A DNA stretch of 64,000 bases from Ichthyophis bannanicus (GCA_033557465.1 CM066047.1:5952001-6016000), one strand, 5' to 3'; shown: positions 11,275 through 22,393, counted from the stretch's first letter. Notes: generated from the letters alone by a model not told the origin. Translations and numbers: made by a program.

Positions 11275-14071
11275 TTAATAGTGGTTTATGGACCTTTCCT
11301 CCAGGAACTTATCCAAACCTTTTTTAAACCCAGCTATACTAACAGCCCTTACTACATCCTCCGGTAACAGATTCCAGAGTTTGATTACACGTTGAGTGAA
11401 GAAATATTTTCTCCTATTTGACTTAAATAGTTTACCCTGTAGCTTCATTACATGTCCCCTAGTCCTTCTATATTCTGCTAGCGTAAACAATTGATCCACG
11501 TTTATCCGTTCCACTCCATTCATTAATTTATACACCTCTATCATATCTCCCCTCAGCCGTCTCTTTTCTAGGTTAAAGAGCCCTAACCTTTTTAGCCTCT
11601 CTTCATAGGAGTAGCCTTCCATCCCCGTCACCAATTTGGTGGCTCTTCTCTGTACTTTTTCTAATAACTCTATGTCCTTTTTAAGATACGGTGACCAGAA
11701 TTGCACACAATATTCAAGGTGCGGTCGTACCATGGAGCGATACAGAGGCATTATAATATCCTTTGTTTTATTCTCCATCCCTTTCCTTATGATACCTAGC
11801 ATTCTATTTGCTTTCTTGGCTGCCGCTGCACACTGGGCGGAGGGTTTTAACATGTTATCCACGATGACTCCTAAATCTTTTTCCTGGGTGGTGGTTTCTA
11901 ATGTGGAGCCTTGCATCGTGTAACTATAGTGTGGGTTGTTCTTTCCTAGGTGCATAACTTTGCACTTGTCCACATTAAATTTCATCTGCCATTTGGATGC
12001 CCAGTCTTCCAATTTATCCAGATCCTCCTGCAGTTTTCCACAATCCTCTTGGGTTTTAACAACTTTAAACAGTTTTGTGTCATCTGCAAATTTGATAACC
12101 TCACTAGTTATTCCCTTTTCCAGGTCATTTATGAATATGTCAAAAAGTAGCGGACCCAGTACAGATCCCTGGGGTACTCCACTATTCACCTTTTTCCATT
12201 GGGAATATTGGCCATTTAGCCCTACCCTCTGCTTTCTATCTTTTAACCAGTTCCTGATCCACAATAGTACACTGCCTCCTATCCCATGACTTTTTAGCTT
12301 CGCCAAACGTCTCTGATGGGGGACATTGTCAAAAGCTTTTTGAAAGTCCAGATACACTATATCAACTGACTCACCTTTGTCTACCGGTTTATGCACACCT
12401 TCAAAAAAACAGATCAGATTAGTAAGACAAGATCTTCCTTGTCTAAAGCCATGTTGGCTGTCTCCCATTAGGCCATGACTATCTACATGCTGTGTAATTT
12501 TGTTCTTTATGATGGTTTCTACCATTTTCCCCCGGTACTGACGTCAGGCTCACCGGTCTGTAATTTCCCGGGTCACCCCTGGAACCCTTTTTAAAAATTG
12601 GTGTTACGTTGGCGACCCTCCAATCTTCAGGTATTACAGAAGATTTTAATGAAAGTTCACAGATTACCAATAACAGGTCTGCAATCTCATATTTCAGTTC
12701 TTTCAACACTCTGGGATGTATATCATCCGGTCCAGGTGATTTGCTACTATTCAGTTTATCAAATAGTTGTAATATATCTTCCCGGTGTAGCGATATTTCT
12801 CTCAATTCCTCTGCAGTATCACCTTTAAATACCACTTCAGTCTTGGGTAACATCCCTACATCTTCCTCAGTAAAGACCGAAGCAAAGAATTCATTCAGTC
12901 TCTCTGCTATAGCCTTGTCTCCTTTTACTGCCCCTTTTACCCCTCTATCATCTAATGGTCCAATTGACTCTCTCACAGGCCTTTTGCTACGAATGTACTT
13001 GAAAAAGTCTTTATTTCGTGTTTTTGCTTCCGTAGCAAGTTTCTTCTCAAATTCCCGCTTTGCCTGCCTTATCAATGCTTTGCATTTAACTTGCCAGTGC
13101 TTGTGCTGTTTCCAGTTTTCATCATTTGGCTCTTTTTTCCATTTCCTGAAGGTTGCTCTTTTGGCAGCAACAGCCTCTCTGACCTCACCTTTAAACCATG
13201 CTGGCAGTTTTTTGGACTTTCTTCCACTTTTCTTAATGCGTGGAATACAGCTGGTCTGGGCTTCGAGGATAGTATTTTTAAATAACACCCAAGCTTGCTG
13301 TAAGTCTTTAACCTTTGGAACCGCTCCTTTTAGTTTTTTCCAAACTATATTCCTCATTCTATCATAGTCTCCCTTTTGAAAGTTAAAAGGTAGTACTGTG
13401 GATTCCTTTACTATCTGTCCTCCACTGATTAAATCAAACATGATCATACTATGATCACTATTGCCAAGTGGTCCCAACACCCTTATTTCTTGCACCAGAT
13501 CTGGCGTTCCACTAAGGACTAGGTCCAGTATGGCTTCCCCTCTGGTCGGTTCATGAATCAGCTGCTCCAAGAAGCAGTCATTCATTTCATCTAGAAACTT
13601 TATCTCTTTAGCTTGTCCTGCTGTGACACTGTCCCAGTCGATACCGGGGTAATTGAAATCACCCATTATTACTACTCTGTTGTGGCTTTTGTTAGCTTCC
13701 TTGATTTCTTTGAGCATTTCATCATCCATTTGTTCATTCTGGCCAGGTGGTCGATAGTATACTCCCACTGCCATCACCTTCCCCTTCATAAATGGAATTT
13801 CAATCCATAGAGATTCTACAGCAAATTTTGTTCCCTGCAAAACTTTAATCCTTTCTGACTCAATGCCCTCTCTAACATAGAGCGCAACCCCTCCACCAAT
13901 TTGTTCAGCTCTATCATTACGATATAGTTTGTATCCAGGTATCACAGTGTCCCACTGGTTATCCTCCTTCCACCATGTCTCTGAGAGTGCAATCATATCT
14001 AACCTCTCATTTAGTGCTATATATTCTAATTCTCCCATCTTATTGTTTAGACTTCTAGCATTGGCATACAA
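11275..14071 (-). pseudogene. CR1 ORF2: endonuclease and reverse transcriptase, one frameshift
   Basis: This polyprotein nicks target DNA and copies the LINE RNA. The endonuclease half (14071-about 12850) shows YANARSLNNKMGELEYI, SETWWKEDNQWD, GGGVALYVREG, VGVYYRPPG, VIMGDFNYPGIDW and GNSDHSMIMFDL. The RT half shows ANVTPIFKKGSRGDPGNYRP, QHGFRQGRSCLTNLI, motif A VYLDFQKAFDNVPH, motif [15 protein letters not shown], motif C KFADDTKLFK, then [18 protein letters not shown] and a C-terminus SINHY. A single extra base in a G run near 12530 separates two frames of 530 and 416 codons. Otherwise it looks intact. The ORF2 N-terminal codons lie across the RTE. Confidence 0.9.
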
Positions 14072-14110
14072 GCATTTTAGAGACTGTATTTTATTAATAT
14101 TAATCTGGCT

Positions 14111-15804
14111 GCGAGAGTTAAAGGAAAATTTCCAGCCTCGAATTGGAATGTTACAAGATGCTCAAGGTTCTATGTTGAATGATGCTGAGAAGATCAAGAA
14201 AAGGTGGAAGGAATATACAGAGTTTTTATATGATAAAGATCAAGTGGACCAACAGCCGTTTCAACCTATACCTTATGATCAGGAACCATTGGTGATGAAA
14301 GAAGAAGTTGAAGCAGCATTGAAAGCCTTATCAAAGAACAAAGCACCAGGCATTGATAGCATTCCCATAGAAGTATTGCAGCAATCTGATGCAGCTGTTA
14401 CCATACTTACAAGGCTCTGCCAAGAAATATGGAAGACAACATCATGGCCAACTGACTGGAAAAGATCTGTGTTTATACCAATACTAAAGAAAGGTGATCC
14501 AACTGACTGTGGAAATTATCGCACAATCGCTCTGATCCCACATGCCAGCAAGATTCTACTGAAGATTATTCAAAAGAGACTACAGCCATACCTAGAACAA
14601 GAACTACCTGAAGTGCAAGCAGGGTTCAGGAAAGGGCGAGGAACGAGAGACATCATTGCGGATGTGAGATGGATCCTTGAAAAGACTAAAGAATACCAAA
14701 AGGATATCTATTTGTGCTTTATCGACTATAGCAAGGCTTTTGACTGTGTAAACCATGAGAAACTCTGGGCCACATTAAGAAGCATGGGTATACCAGAACA
14801 CCTGATCGTTCTCTTGCGTAATCTGTACATTGATCAAGAAGCAACAGTTCGAACGGAACAAGGAGAAACAGAATAGTTTAAAATAAGCAAAGGTGTAAGA
14901 CAAGGCTGCATACTTTCCCCCTACCTGTTTAATTTATATGCAGAACAAATCATCAGAGAAGCAGGACTGTATGAAGACAACAGAGGTGTGAAGATTGGTG
15001 GAAGACTCATCAACAACCTTCGCTATGCTGATGATACCACATTACTGGCTGAAAGCGAAGATGATCTGAAACATTTGCTTCTCACAATCAAAGAACATAG
15101 TCTCAAAATGGGCCTGCACCTTAATGTAAAGAAGACAAAGATCATGACAACTGGCATAATCAACAGGTTCATCGTTGAAGGAGAAGAAATTGAAATTGTG
15201 AACAACTTTAACCTACTTGGATCAACTATCAATAAAGAAGCAACAAGCAGTCAAGAAGTCAGACGACGCATTGCTCTTGGCAGAATGGCTATGAAAGACC
15301 TAGATAAGATTCTCAAGAGCAGAGATGTGTCTCTCCATACGGGGATTCGACTTGTTCAAGCCATGGTATTTTCAATGACATCATATGGATGTGAAAGCTG
15401 GACAGTGAAAAAGACAGACAGGAAGAAAATTGATGCCTTTGAATTATGGTGCTGGCGGCGAATACTGTGTATACCATGGACTGCCCGAAGAACAAACAAG
15501 TCGGTACTAGAGGAGATCAAACCTAGGCTTTCTTTGGAAGCTCAGATGACAAGACTTTGACTTTCATACTTCGGACACATCATGCGAAGAGAGAGATCAT
15601 TAGAGAAAGACATCATGCTTGGCAAGATAGAAGGTCAACGCAAAAGAGGAAGGCCAGCAATGAGATGGATCGCTACAATAACAGCAGCTACGGGTACCAG
15701 TCTGTCGTCAATGAGCCGCCTGACTGAAGACCGAACACAATTTAGGATAGCTATCCAGAGGGTCGCCATGAGTCGACTCCGACTCAACGGCACTTAACAA
15801 CAAC
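14111..15804 (+). mobile_element. RTE-clade LINE inserted in CR1, with target-site duplication
   Basis: The plus-strand element starts inside the RT region and ends GGCACTTAACAACAACAA, the AAC-type tail usual for RTE. It is flanked by AATCTGGCT at 14102-14110 and 15805-15813. Joining the flanks restores the CR1 sequence seen at 38.4 kb. It is a 5'-truncated copy lacking the endonuclease. Confidence 0.92.
14113..15797 (+). pseudogene. RTE reverse transcriptase, C-terminal two-thirds
   Basis: The reading frame shows APGIDSIPIEVL, PTDWKRSVFIPILKKGD, NYRTIALIPHASKILLKII, EVQAGFRKGRGTRDII, motif A LCFIDYSKAFDCVNHEKLW, motif B KGVRQGCILSPYLFNLYAE, motif C LRYADDTTLLAES, then LNVKKTKIM and SYGCESWTVKKTDRKKIDAFELWCWRR. 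This is the conserved end of BovB-like RTE proteins (from memory of the family). In-frame stops occur at 14874 (TAG) and 15558 (TGA). The last part reads RGRPAMRWIATIT and ends MSRLRLNGT at 15797. The catalytic YADD is intact, but the stops make it a pseudogene. Confidence 0.9.
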
Positions 15805-15983
15805 AATCTGGCTATTGGTAGGCATGGTTAATTGGGAATCTTTATGCTCTGTCTGCTCCTTACTCAAGGGCATTTGGGCTACTATACTCCCTTTTGGAAC
15901 CTCACTGCTTTTGGTAGTATCCTTCAAGGATACCTTTGTCCGAACCATGCGCTCCTGGGTGACTGTCGGCTTTCCCCTATTTT

Positions 15984-16905
15984 CTAGTTTAAAAGCTTCT
16001 CTATCTCTTTTTTAAAGGTTAATGCCAGCAGTCTGGTCCCATCCTGATTAAGGTGAAGCCCATCCCTTCGGAAGAGCCCCCCCCTTTCCCCAGAATGTTC
16101 CCCAGTTCCTAACAAATCCAAAACCCTCATCCTTGCACCATTGTCTCATCCACGCATTGAGACTCCGGAGCTCTGCCTGTCTTTTGGGTCCTGCACGTGG
16201 AACAGGAAGCATTTCGGAGAACGCTATCCTGGAAGTTCTGGATTTCAACTTCCTACCTAAAAGCTTAAATTTAGCCTCCAGAACTTCCCTACCACATTTT
16301 CCTATGTCATTGGTACCAACATGTACCAAGACAGCAGACTCCCCCCCAGCACTATCTATGATCCTATCTAGGCGGTGCGTGAGATCTGCTACCTTCGCAC
16401 CAGGCAGGCATGTTACCAGGCGATCCTCACGTCCACCAGCCACCCAGCTATCTACATTCCTAATGATTGAATCACCAACTATAACAGCTGTCCTGACCCT
16501 CCCCTCATGGGGACATGGCCCTGGAGAAACGTCCTCGGTGCGAGAGGGTTTTACATCACCTGGAGGACAGGTCCTAGTTACAGGATCACTTCCTGCCACA
16601 CCAGGGTGATGCTCTCCTGTCACGTGACCTCTCTCCTCCATGGCAACAGGGATGCTGCCAGACTGGAGGTGGGACTTCAGGACTATATCCCTGTAGGTCT
16701 CGTCCATGTACTTCTCTGTCTTTCTTATGTCTTCCAGGTCTGCTACTCTAGCCTCTAGAGAACGGACTCGTTCCCTGAGAGCAAAGAGCTCCCTGCACTT
16801 AGTGCATATGTAGGACCTCTCACCAACTGGGAGAAAATCATACATGTGACACTCAATGCAAAAGACTGGAGAACCCCCATCTCGTTGCTGGACCTCTGTC
16901 TGCAT
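15984..16905 (-). pseudogene. CR1 ORF1: zinc-motif protein with SGNH/GDSL esterase domain
   Basis: The start codon at 16905 is followed by a Cys pair motif (CIECHMYDF ... CTKCRELF) resembling the PHD-like N-terminus of CR1 ORF1. A short coiled coil follows (LRERVRSLEARVADLEDI). After a variable linker comes the esterase: VIVGDSIIRNVDSW (GDS block, catalytic Ser), CLPGAKV, LVHVGTNDIGKCG (GTND block) and RSLNAWMRQWC. The expected final block DGLHL lies in another frame after an indel in a C-rich run near 16075-16085. The shifted frame then runs to a TAG at 15984-15986. The esterase is thought to act on lipids or RNP assembly during retrotransposition; its exact substrate is not known. Confidence 0.88.
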
Positions 16906-17465
16906 CTTAGTTTAAAGCTTGTGTTTAGGTCTTTTAATTTCGGTATATAATAAGGATTGGTGTAGATGCTTATACTAATAAAAGTGTATCTAATACCCCT
17001 AATACACCCTGTGTACCTGAAGCTTAATTAATCTCAGGTCCTCTGTGTATGACTGATTTGGATTAAGAGCTGCACCTGAGAGCAGCCCCTTTCCTCTAAG
17101 ATGTGCAAGTACCTATAAAACTACAATTACCCCAGGGGTGGGTGGCTGCTGGGGAGGGAGGGAGGGAGATAAGTCCTATTAAAGAGGGCAGTCACAAGGT
17201 ACCCTGTCCTGAACCCTCAGCAGGGGGATGGGGGTACCACACAAAGCCCAGTTAGTTGAGAGAGGCAAGGTAAGTACAGCTGAGAAGGCTGAACTAGCAC
17301 ACCACTAAGACAAACAATAAATAATTAAACAAACAAACAGTTAGACAAACAGTAAATAATTAAATAAACAGCTAGAACTCACAGTAAGATGTCCCAGGAG
17401 GCAAATATCCACTCACTAGCAGAGCTCTGTAAAAGTTCAGCCCTTCTCTGATCAGAGAAAAGCAA

Positions 17466-17730
17466 ATGTTCTCTGTGGATAGCAGGAATAGGTCCTCACA
17501 ACTGTTCCACCTCACCTGAGACTCTACTATAGCTACAGTATCAGACTGAGCTAAAATGGCACTGCAGCAGTGAGCAGAATGAAGCGTGCAGACACGATGG
17601 AACCTCCCAAAAAGCTTCCAATAGTAGCTGGGGAGTGTTCCTGCATGGGCTCCATTGGGGGATGTCACTCATATGTGAGGACTTATTTCTGCTGTCCATG
17701 GAGAACACATTTACAGGTGAGTAACTATCT
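17466..17730. repeat. Isolated DIRS terminal repeat (decayed)
   Basis: Plus-strand TTCTCTGTGGATAGCAGGAA near 17470 and its inverted partner near 17680-17720 (GTGAGGACTTATTTCTGCTG, ACAGGTGAGTAACTA) match the two arms of the DIRS terminal repeats at 22078, 21731 and 60395. About 200 bases lie between the arms, similar to the other copies. No DIRS protein sequence lies next to it, so it is a solo terminal repeat or the last remnant of a copy. Confidence 0.7.
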
Positions 17731-17905
17731 TTTCCCCTCATTGGGATGTGGCTACATAAAAGGTTGAATCAACCACCAATGTAAATAGGGTCATAAGACA
17801 GGACTTAATTTTTATCCAGAGTTACCATTTCTGGACAGAACTCTGGCTTTCCCTTCCTGTGACCACGTTCTGCAACATGCGCGATACCAAAACTCATTCT
17901 GGAAT
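17731..17905. other. No gene recognised
   Basis: Short stretch between the DIRS terminal repeat and the start of the next CR1. Nothing recognised. Confidence 0.4.
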
Positions 17906-17909
17906 ATAA

Positions 17910-19238
17910 GTCAGGTCTTCTTCATGATGAATTTTGCCAAGGAAAGTTTTGTCTCACCAATCTCTCATATTTTTTTGAAGGTGTGAACAAACAGGTAGAT
18001 AAAGGTGAGCCCATTGATACAGTGTATCTGGATTTTCAGAAAGCCTTTGACAAGGATCCTCATGAGTTATTCTTATGGAAATTAAAAAGTCATGGGATAA
18101 GGAGGCAGTGTACTATTGTGGATTAGGAACTAGTTAAAAGATAGAAAAAGTAGAGCTAAATGTACAATTTTCTTAATGGAGAAAGGTGAATAGTGGAGTA
18201 CCCCAGGATCTGTGATAGGCCTCCTGCTTTTTAACATATTTATACATTTCTAGACATGGGAATAATGAGTGAGGTGATCAAATTTGCAGATGAGACAAAA
18301 TTATTCAAAATTGTTAAAACACAAGAGGATTGTGAAAAATTACAAGAGGACCTCGATAAATTGGCAGACTGGGCATCCAAATGGCAGATGAAATTGAATG
18401 TGGACAAGTGCAAAGTTATGCACTTAGGGAAGAACAACCCAAACTACAGTTCCACATGCAAGGTTCCACATTAGGAATCACCACTCAGGAAGATAATCTG
18501 GGCATCATCGTGGATAGTACATAAGAACATAAGATATGCCATACTGGGTCAGACCAAGGTCCATCAAGCCCAGTATTCTGTTTCCAACAGTGGCCAATCT
18601 AGGTCATACGTACCTAGCAGTTTCCCCAAGGGACACAGGTTCCACAATGCTTGTATTGGTTCAAGCATTGATATCCTGGGTCCCTTCTTAATAATGGTTT
18701 ATGGACCTTTCCTCCAGGAACTTGTCCAAACCTTTTTTAAACCCAGCTACACTAACAGCCTTTACTACATCCTCCGGTAACAAATTCCAGAGTTTGATAC
18801 ATTGAAACCCTGTGCCCAGTGTGCAGCTGTGGCCAAGAAAGCATATAGGATGTTAAGAATCATAAGAAAAGAAATAGAAGATAAAACAAAGGATATTATA
18901 ATGCCTCTAAATTGCTCCATGGTGCAACTACATCTTGTGTGCAATTCTGGTCACCATATCTTAAAAAGGATATAACAGAATTGGAAAAGATGCACAGAAG
19001 AGCCACAAAAATGGTAACTGGGATGGAAGGATATCCCTATGAGAAAAGACTTAAAAGGTTAGGACTCTTCAACTTGGAAAAGAGATGCCTGAGGGGGGGA
19101 TATGATAGAGGCCTATAAAATAATGTATGGGGTGGAATGGGTAAATGTAGATCGGTTGTTTACTCCTTCAAAAAATAGAAAGACTAGGGAACATGCAATG
19201 AAGCCACAGTGTGGCACATTTAAGATTAATTGGAGAAA
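17910..19238 (+). mobile_element. CR1 LINE fragment (RT region), host of two DIRS insertions
   Basis: The plus strand reads decayed CR1 RT: CLTNLSYFFEGVNKQVDKGE, TVYLDFQKAFDKDPHE (motif A), motif B in a broken frame near 18190, KFADETKLFKIVKTQEDCEKLQ (motif C, FADE instead of FADD), then [19 protein letters not shown] and [23 protein letters not shown] minus-strand CR1 tail is nested at 18523-18797. The copy breaks off at 19238 at a DIRS terminus. It resumes at 22015-22077 and probably again at 33043-33226. Confidence 0.85.
18523..18797 (-). mobile_element. CR1 3'-end fragment nested in CR1, 5-bp TSD
   Basis: A minus-strand CR1 of only about 275 bases: the tail (ATAAGAACATAAGATATGCC at 18521) plus the last codons of ORF2. 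TACAT occurs on both sides (18518-18522 and 18798-18802), and the surrounding plus-strand CR1 continues directly after it. This is a severely 5'-truncated retrotransposition event into an older CR1. Confidence 0.85.
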
Positions 19239-19289
19239 GCGTATACTCACCTGTAATGGGTGTTCTCTGGGGACAGCAGGAATCAGTCC

Positions 19290-20200
19290 TCCACCTGCTG
19301 AGGCATATGGCTTCCACAGTGCATGTCACTCCATACTCTTGCCTTTGGAAGCAGACAGCCCAGTGGGCCCTCCACAATGCAGTGGTCCCATCCCCTGGCT
19401 CTCTTGAATGGTGGTGAAACATCCAGTATCTGCTGGCCGGGATGCCCTTCCAGCCCCCCGCACTCCAAAGGATCCTTGCAAGCTGGGGTGGGAAGCACAT
19501 TGTGACAACCTCTGCACTCAGGGGAGCAGTTCACTCATGGAGAATCTCCAGCAAATCAATCTCCTCGAGCTCTAAACCATAGCCTTAGCCCTCTGGGCTT
19601 TTCTCCACCACCTGCAGCACCAGGCAGTGCTGGTTCAGACCAACAACCAGCTGGCGATGTTCTACATAAACAAGAAGGGGGGGGGGGCATAGTTTGGCTC
19701 TGCTCTACTAGGAAGTGGTGAGCCTCTGCTTATATGCCAGCAGCAATGGGATTCTCCTGCAAGCAATTTACCTGCTGGGCCAGGACAACACCCTGGCAGA
19801 ACGGCTTAGACAGGTCCTCCAGCCGGATGGGTGGAAGCTGGACCCCAGGGAGACCAGCCAGCTATTCCTGATGATGGACCTCTTTGCCAGTCTGACGAAT
19901 GCACAACTGCCCCGCTTTTGTTCCCGGCAGCCGCACCCCTCCCGGGTGGCAGTGGATGCATTTCTGATCTCTTGGGCAGAGGGCCTCCTTTACATCTTCC
20001 CGCCCACACCACTGATTGCCAAGACCCTGTTCAAGGTCCAGCACGACAGGGTCACAGTGATCTTGGTAGCCCCATGATGGGCCAGGAAGCCGTGGTTGCC
20101 CCTGCTCCTCCACCTGGCTACATCACCCCTGGCTCTCTCATGCACCCAATCTGGGGTCCCTGACACTCATGACCTGGCTGCTAAAAGAGTAGCCCTGGCC
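19290..20200 (+). pseudogene. DIRS RNase H and methylase-like region, element A
   Basis: In several frames the plus strand shows the RNase H remnant (VLVQTNNQLAMFYINKK, about 19627-19680), the AIYLLGQDNTLAERLRQVLQPDGW segment at about 19760, and LFLMMDLFASLTNAQLPRFCSRQPHPSRVA. Next comes YIFPPTPLIAKTLFKVQHD, equivalent to the FPP motif of the Dam-like methylase domain. Frameshifts and stops break it repeatedly. It lacks RT motifs because of the 5' deletion. Confidence 0.75.
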
Positions 20201-21508
20201 CCTTTCAATCTCTCTACTGAAGTGGAGGAAGTCCTCCACCCATCGAGCCTATGCCTTCAAGTGGCGGAGGTTCTCGGTCTGGTGCGTGGAGCATCAGGTC
20301 AACCCTTTCTCCTGTTCCGTCCAGCTAGTTCTGTAGTACCTACTTCACCTGTCCCAGACAGGACTGAAGCCTAACTCCATAAAAGTGCACCTTGGTGCTA
20401 CCGCGGCGCACCACCATCTCATTGGAGGGTAAACCCTTCTCTGCTCAACCTTGTGTCTTGCTTCCTGAGGGGGCTCCTCATGTTGAAGCCACCCGTCTGC
20501 CTGCCAGTGGCAGAATGGGACCTTGATGTTTGAGCTCTCCAAGCTCACCATGCCACCCTTTGAGCCTCTTGGCTCCTGCCACCTCAAGTATCTCTCCTGG
20601 AAGGTGCTGTTCGTGGTGCTCATCTCTGCCCACAGGGTCAATGAGCTTCAGGTGTTTGTGGCAGAACCACCATACACTAGGTTCTACAAGAAGAGGGTCA
20701 TACTCCGCACACACCCCAAGTTTCTACCCAAGGTGGTATCTCCATTCCACTTCAGTCAGCAGGTAGTGCTCCCAACCTTCTTCCCGTGGCCTCACGCCAG
20801 CAGGGCACAGGCAGTTCTCCACACACTGGACTGTAAGCGGGTGCTCGCCTTTTATTTATTTATTTATTTATTTATTACATTCTCTTATATACCGCGCTAT
20901 TCTGCATCAGTGCGGTTTACATCGAACAAACTGAAATTACATTGAACAGGGCATTATAACTTGGAGATAACTATTTTACAGGGAACATGGGCTATGGAGG
21001 GTTAAGTGGCTTGCCCAAGACCACAAGGAGCACCTGTGGGACTAGAAACCCCAGTCCTTCCGGCCCAAGGTTGCTGTCCTCTAGTGGGATTTGAACCCCC
21101 GACCTTCCGGCCTGAAGTACCTTGCCCCAACCACTAGGCCACTCCTCCACTTTTACCTCAGGCGCCACCCAGGAGCACTGCCAAGCTTTTCAGCTCTTTG
21201 TTTCCTACGACCTGAGTCAGTTGGGGGCTGCAGTCTCTAAGCAGACCTTGTCCAACTCGATCGCTGACTGCATCACCTTCTCATATGAGCAGGCTGGTCT
21301 CTTGTTGGAGTGCTGTGTCATAGCGCACAGCATCTGGGCCATAGCAGCCTCTGTAGTGAACCTGTGCTCCGTTCCCTTGTCAGAAATCTGCCGGGCCGCC
21401 ACCTGGTCCTCAATCCACACTTTTGCAGCTTACTATTGCCTGGAGAGAGAGTCCTGGCGGGATAGCGCCTTCAGCCAGGCAGTATTCCGTCATTTGTTGA
21501 TGGTATAG
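20130..21508 (+). pseudogene. DIRS tyrosine recombinase, element A, SINE-interrupted
   Basis: This encodes the integrase of DIRS elements. The plus strand reads ISAHRVNELQVFVAEPPYTRF (first catalytic Arg), VILRTHPKFLPKVVSPFHF and VLPTFFPWPHASRAQAVLHTLDC. After the SINE come LFVSYDLSQLGAAVSKQTL, AHSIWAIAAS, ICRAATWSSIHTFAAYYCLERES and a stop at 21508. In the HxxR motif the Arg is Trp here (the intact copy at 60906 has HCVR), a likely CpG transition that destroys the active site. The final Tyr is kept. Confidence 0.85.
20855..21149 (-). mobile_element. tRNA-derived SINE in DIRS A, TSD CTTTTA
   Basis: Reverse-oriented copy of the SINE at 368-660. It opens with TTTATTTATT and TTATATACCGCGC, and ends GGATTTGAACCCCC (box B reversed) ... 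AACCACTAGGCCACTCCTCC. CTTTTA flanks it at 20849-20854 and 21150-21155. Removing it joins the recombinase frame at RVLAFYL. Confidence 0.9.
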
Positions 21509-21730
21509 GCAACTCCTGCCCTCCGGCCCTTTGGTGTATTCAGGCTACCGGAGCATTGGCTCCTCGCTTGACACCTGGTCCATGGGAGTCTATCATCTTT
21601 CGACTCATTGCTGTTGCTCACGGTTCTTCCTTTTTTCTGGTCACCCATGAGCTTTTTAGAGGATTTTTGGTAGCCTGTAGCTAGGGAGTTCCATATGTGA
21701 GGACTGACTTTCTGCTTGTTCCCGGTGAAA

Positions 21731-22014
21731 GCGTAGTTACTCACCTGTAACAGATGTTCTCCGGGGACAGCAGGAATCAGTCCTCACAACCCTCCCTCCC
21801 TCCCTCCCTGTGGAGTTGCTTCTTGCTGTTTTTTGCCATCTTGTGTTATGTTATCATACTGAGGCAAGATGGCACCCTTCAGTGGGAAGGGGACCACACA
21901 TGCCTGGTACATCTCCCAAAGGCTTTCTTTGAAAGCTGGGGAGAGGTTACTGCGTGGTCTCCATCGGCACCGACATCATCCATATTTGAAGACTGACTTC
22001 CTGCTTGCTCCCAG
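21731..22014. repeat. DIRS A 3' terminal repeat
   Basis: Starts GCGTAGTTACTCACCTGTAA and shares the arm seen in the other DIRS copies (first arm about 21731-21787). Its inverted partner at the end is truncated (GACTGACTTCCTGCTTGCTC). Confidence 0.8.
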
Positions 22015-22077
22015 AGAAAATATTTTTTCCCACAGGGCATAATCACACTCTAGAATTCATTGGGAGAATGCAGTAAA
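22015..22077 (+). mobile_element. CR1 sliver between DIRS A and DIRS B
   Basis: GAAAATATTTTTTCCCAC ... AATCACACTCTAGAATTCA ... GGAGAATGCAGTAAA matches the CR1 3' coding region at 41105-41168. It continues the CR1 of 17910-19238, which shows that two DIRS elements entered the same CR1 about 60 bases apart. Confidence 0.8.
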
Positions 22078-22393
22078 GTGTAGTTACTCACCTGTAACAG
22101 GTGTTCTCCGGGGACAGCAGGAATCAATCCTTACGTAAGGATAATGTCTGTACTGATGGAGCCCCTGCAGAAGAATCTCCCCAACTTTCAAAGAAAGTCT
22201 TTGGGAGATGCACCACACGTGTGGTCCACTTCCCGCCCAAGGGTGCCATCTTGCTCCAGTCTAATGACATAGCTAAGACAGCAAAAAAAAAAAAAAAAAT
22301 TTATGATAAAGAAACAACTTCAAGGGGAGGAGGGAGGGTTGTGAGGACTGGTCCCTGCTGTCCCCGTAGAACACCTATTACAGGTAACTACGT
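22078..22393. repeat. DIRS B 3' terminal repeat with inverted arms
   Basis: One arm at 22078-22134 (GTGTAGTTACTCACC ...) and its inverted partner at 22341-22393 (GTGAGGACTGGTCCC ... GGTAACTACG), separated by about 206 bases including a poly(A) run. Arrangement as in DIRS C. Confidence 0.85.

Larger units (their letters stand above)
11106..17400 (-). mobile_element. CR1 LINE, nearly complete, minus strand, split by an RTE
   Basis: The 3' end (plus-strand text AAGAACATAAGAAATGCCAT at 11108) is the usual CR1 tail. It is followed on the minus strand by ORF2 (11275-14110 plus its N-terminal codons beyond the RTE) and ORF1 (15984-16905). The 5' UTR probably reaches about 17.4 kb, but that limit is a guess. 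An RTE occupies 14111-15804. Removing it rebuilds a sequence that lines up base for base with the CR1 at 38.4 kb. Only one or two frameshifts per ORF are present, so this is a relatively recent copy. Confidence 0.85.
19239..22014 (+). mobile_element. DIRS element A, internally deleted, plus strand
   Basis: It opens with a degenerate terminal repeat (GCGTATACTCACCTGTAATG) that runs after about 45 bases straight into RNase H-region coding sequence (HMASTVHVTP). The gag and RT are therefore deleted. Coding remnants run to 21508, then a 3' UTR and the second terminal repeat from 21731. The flanking CR1 stops at 19238 and continues at about 22015 (GAAAATATTTTTTCCCAC), as expected for an insertion. 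A SINE lies inside at 20855-21149. Confidence 0.85.

Noticed and set aside
12609..13367. Plus-strand 252-codon open frame
   Set aside because: Antisense shadow of CR1 ORF2, whose endonuclease and RT motifs are clear on the minus strand.
22280..22300. Poly(A) run as a retrogene tail
   Set aside because: It lies inside the DIRS B terminal repeat, and no processed gene lies upstream.
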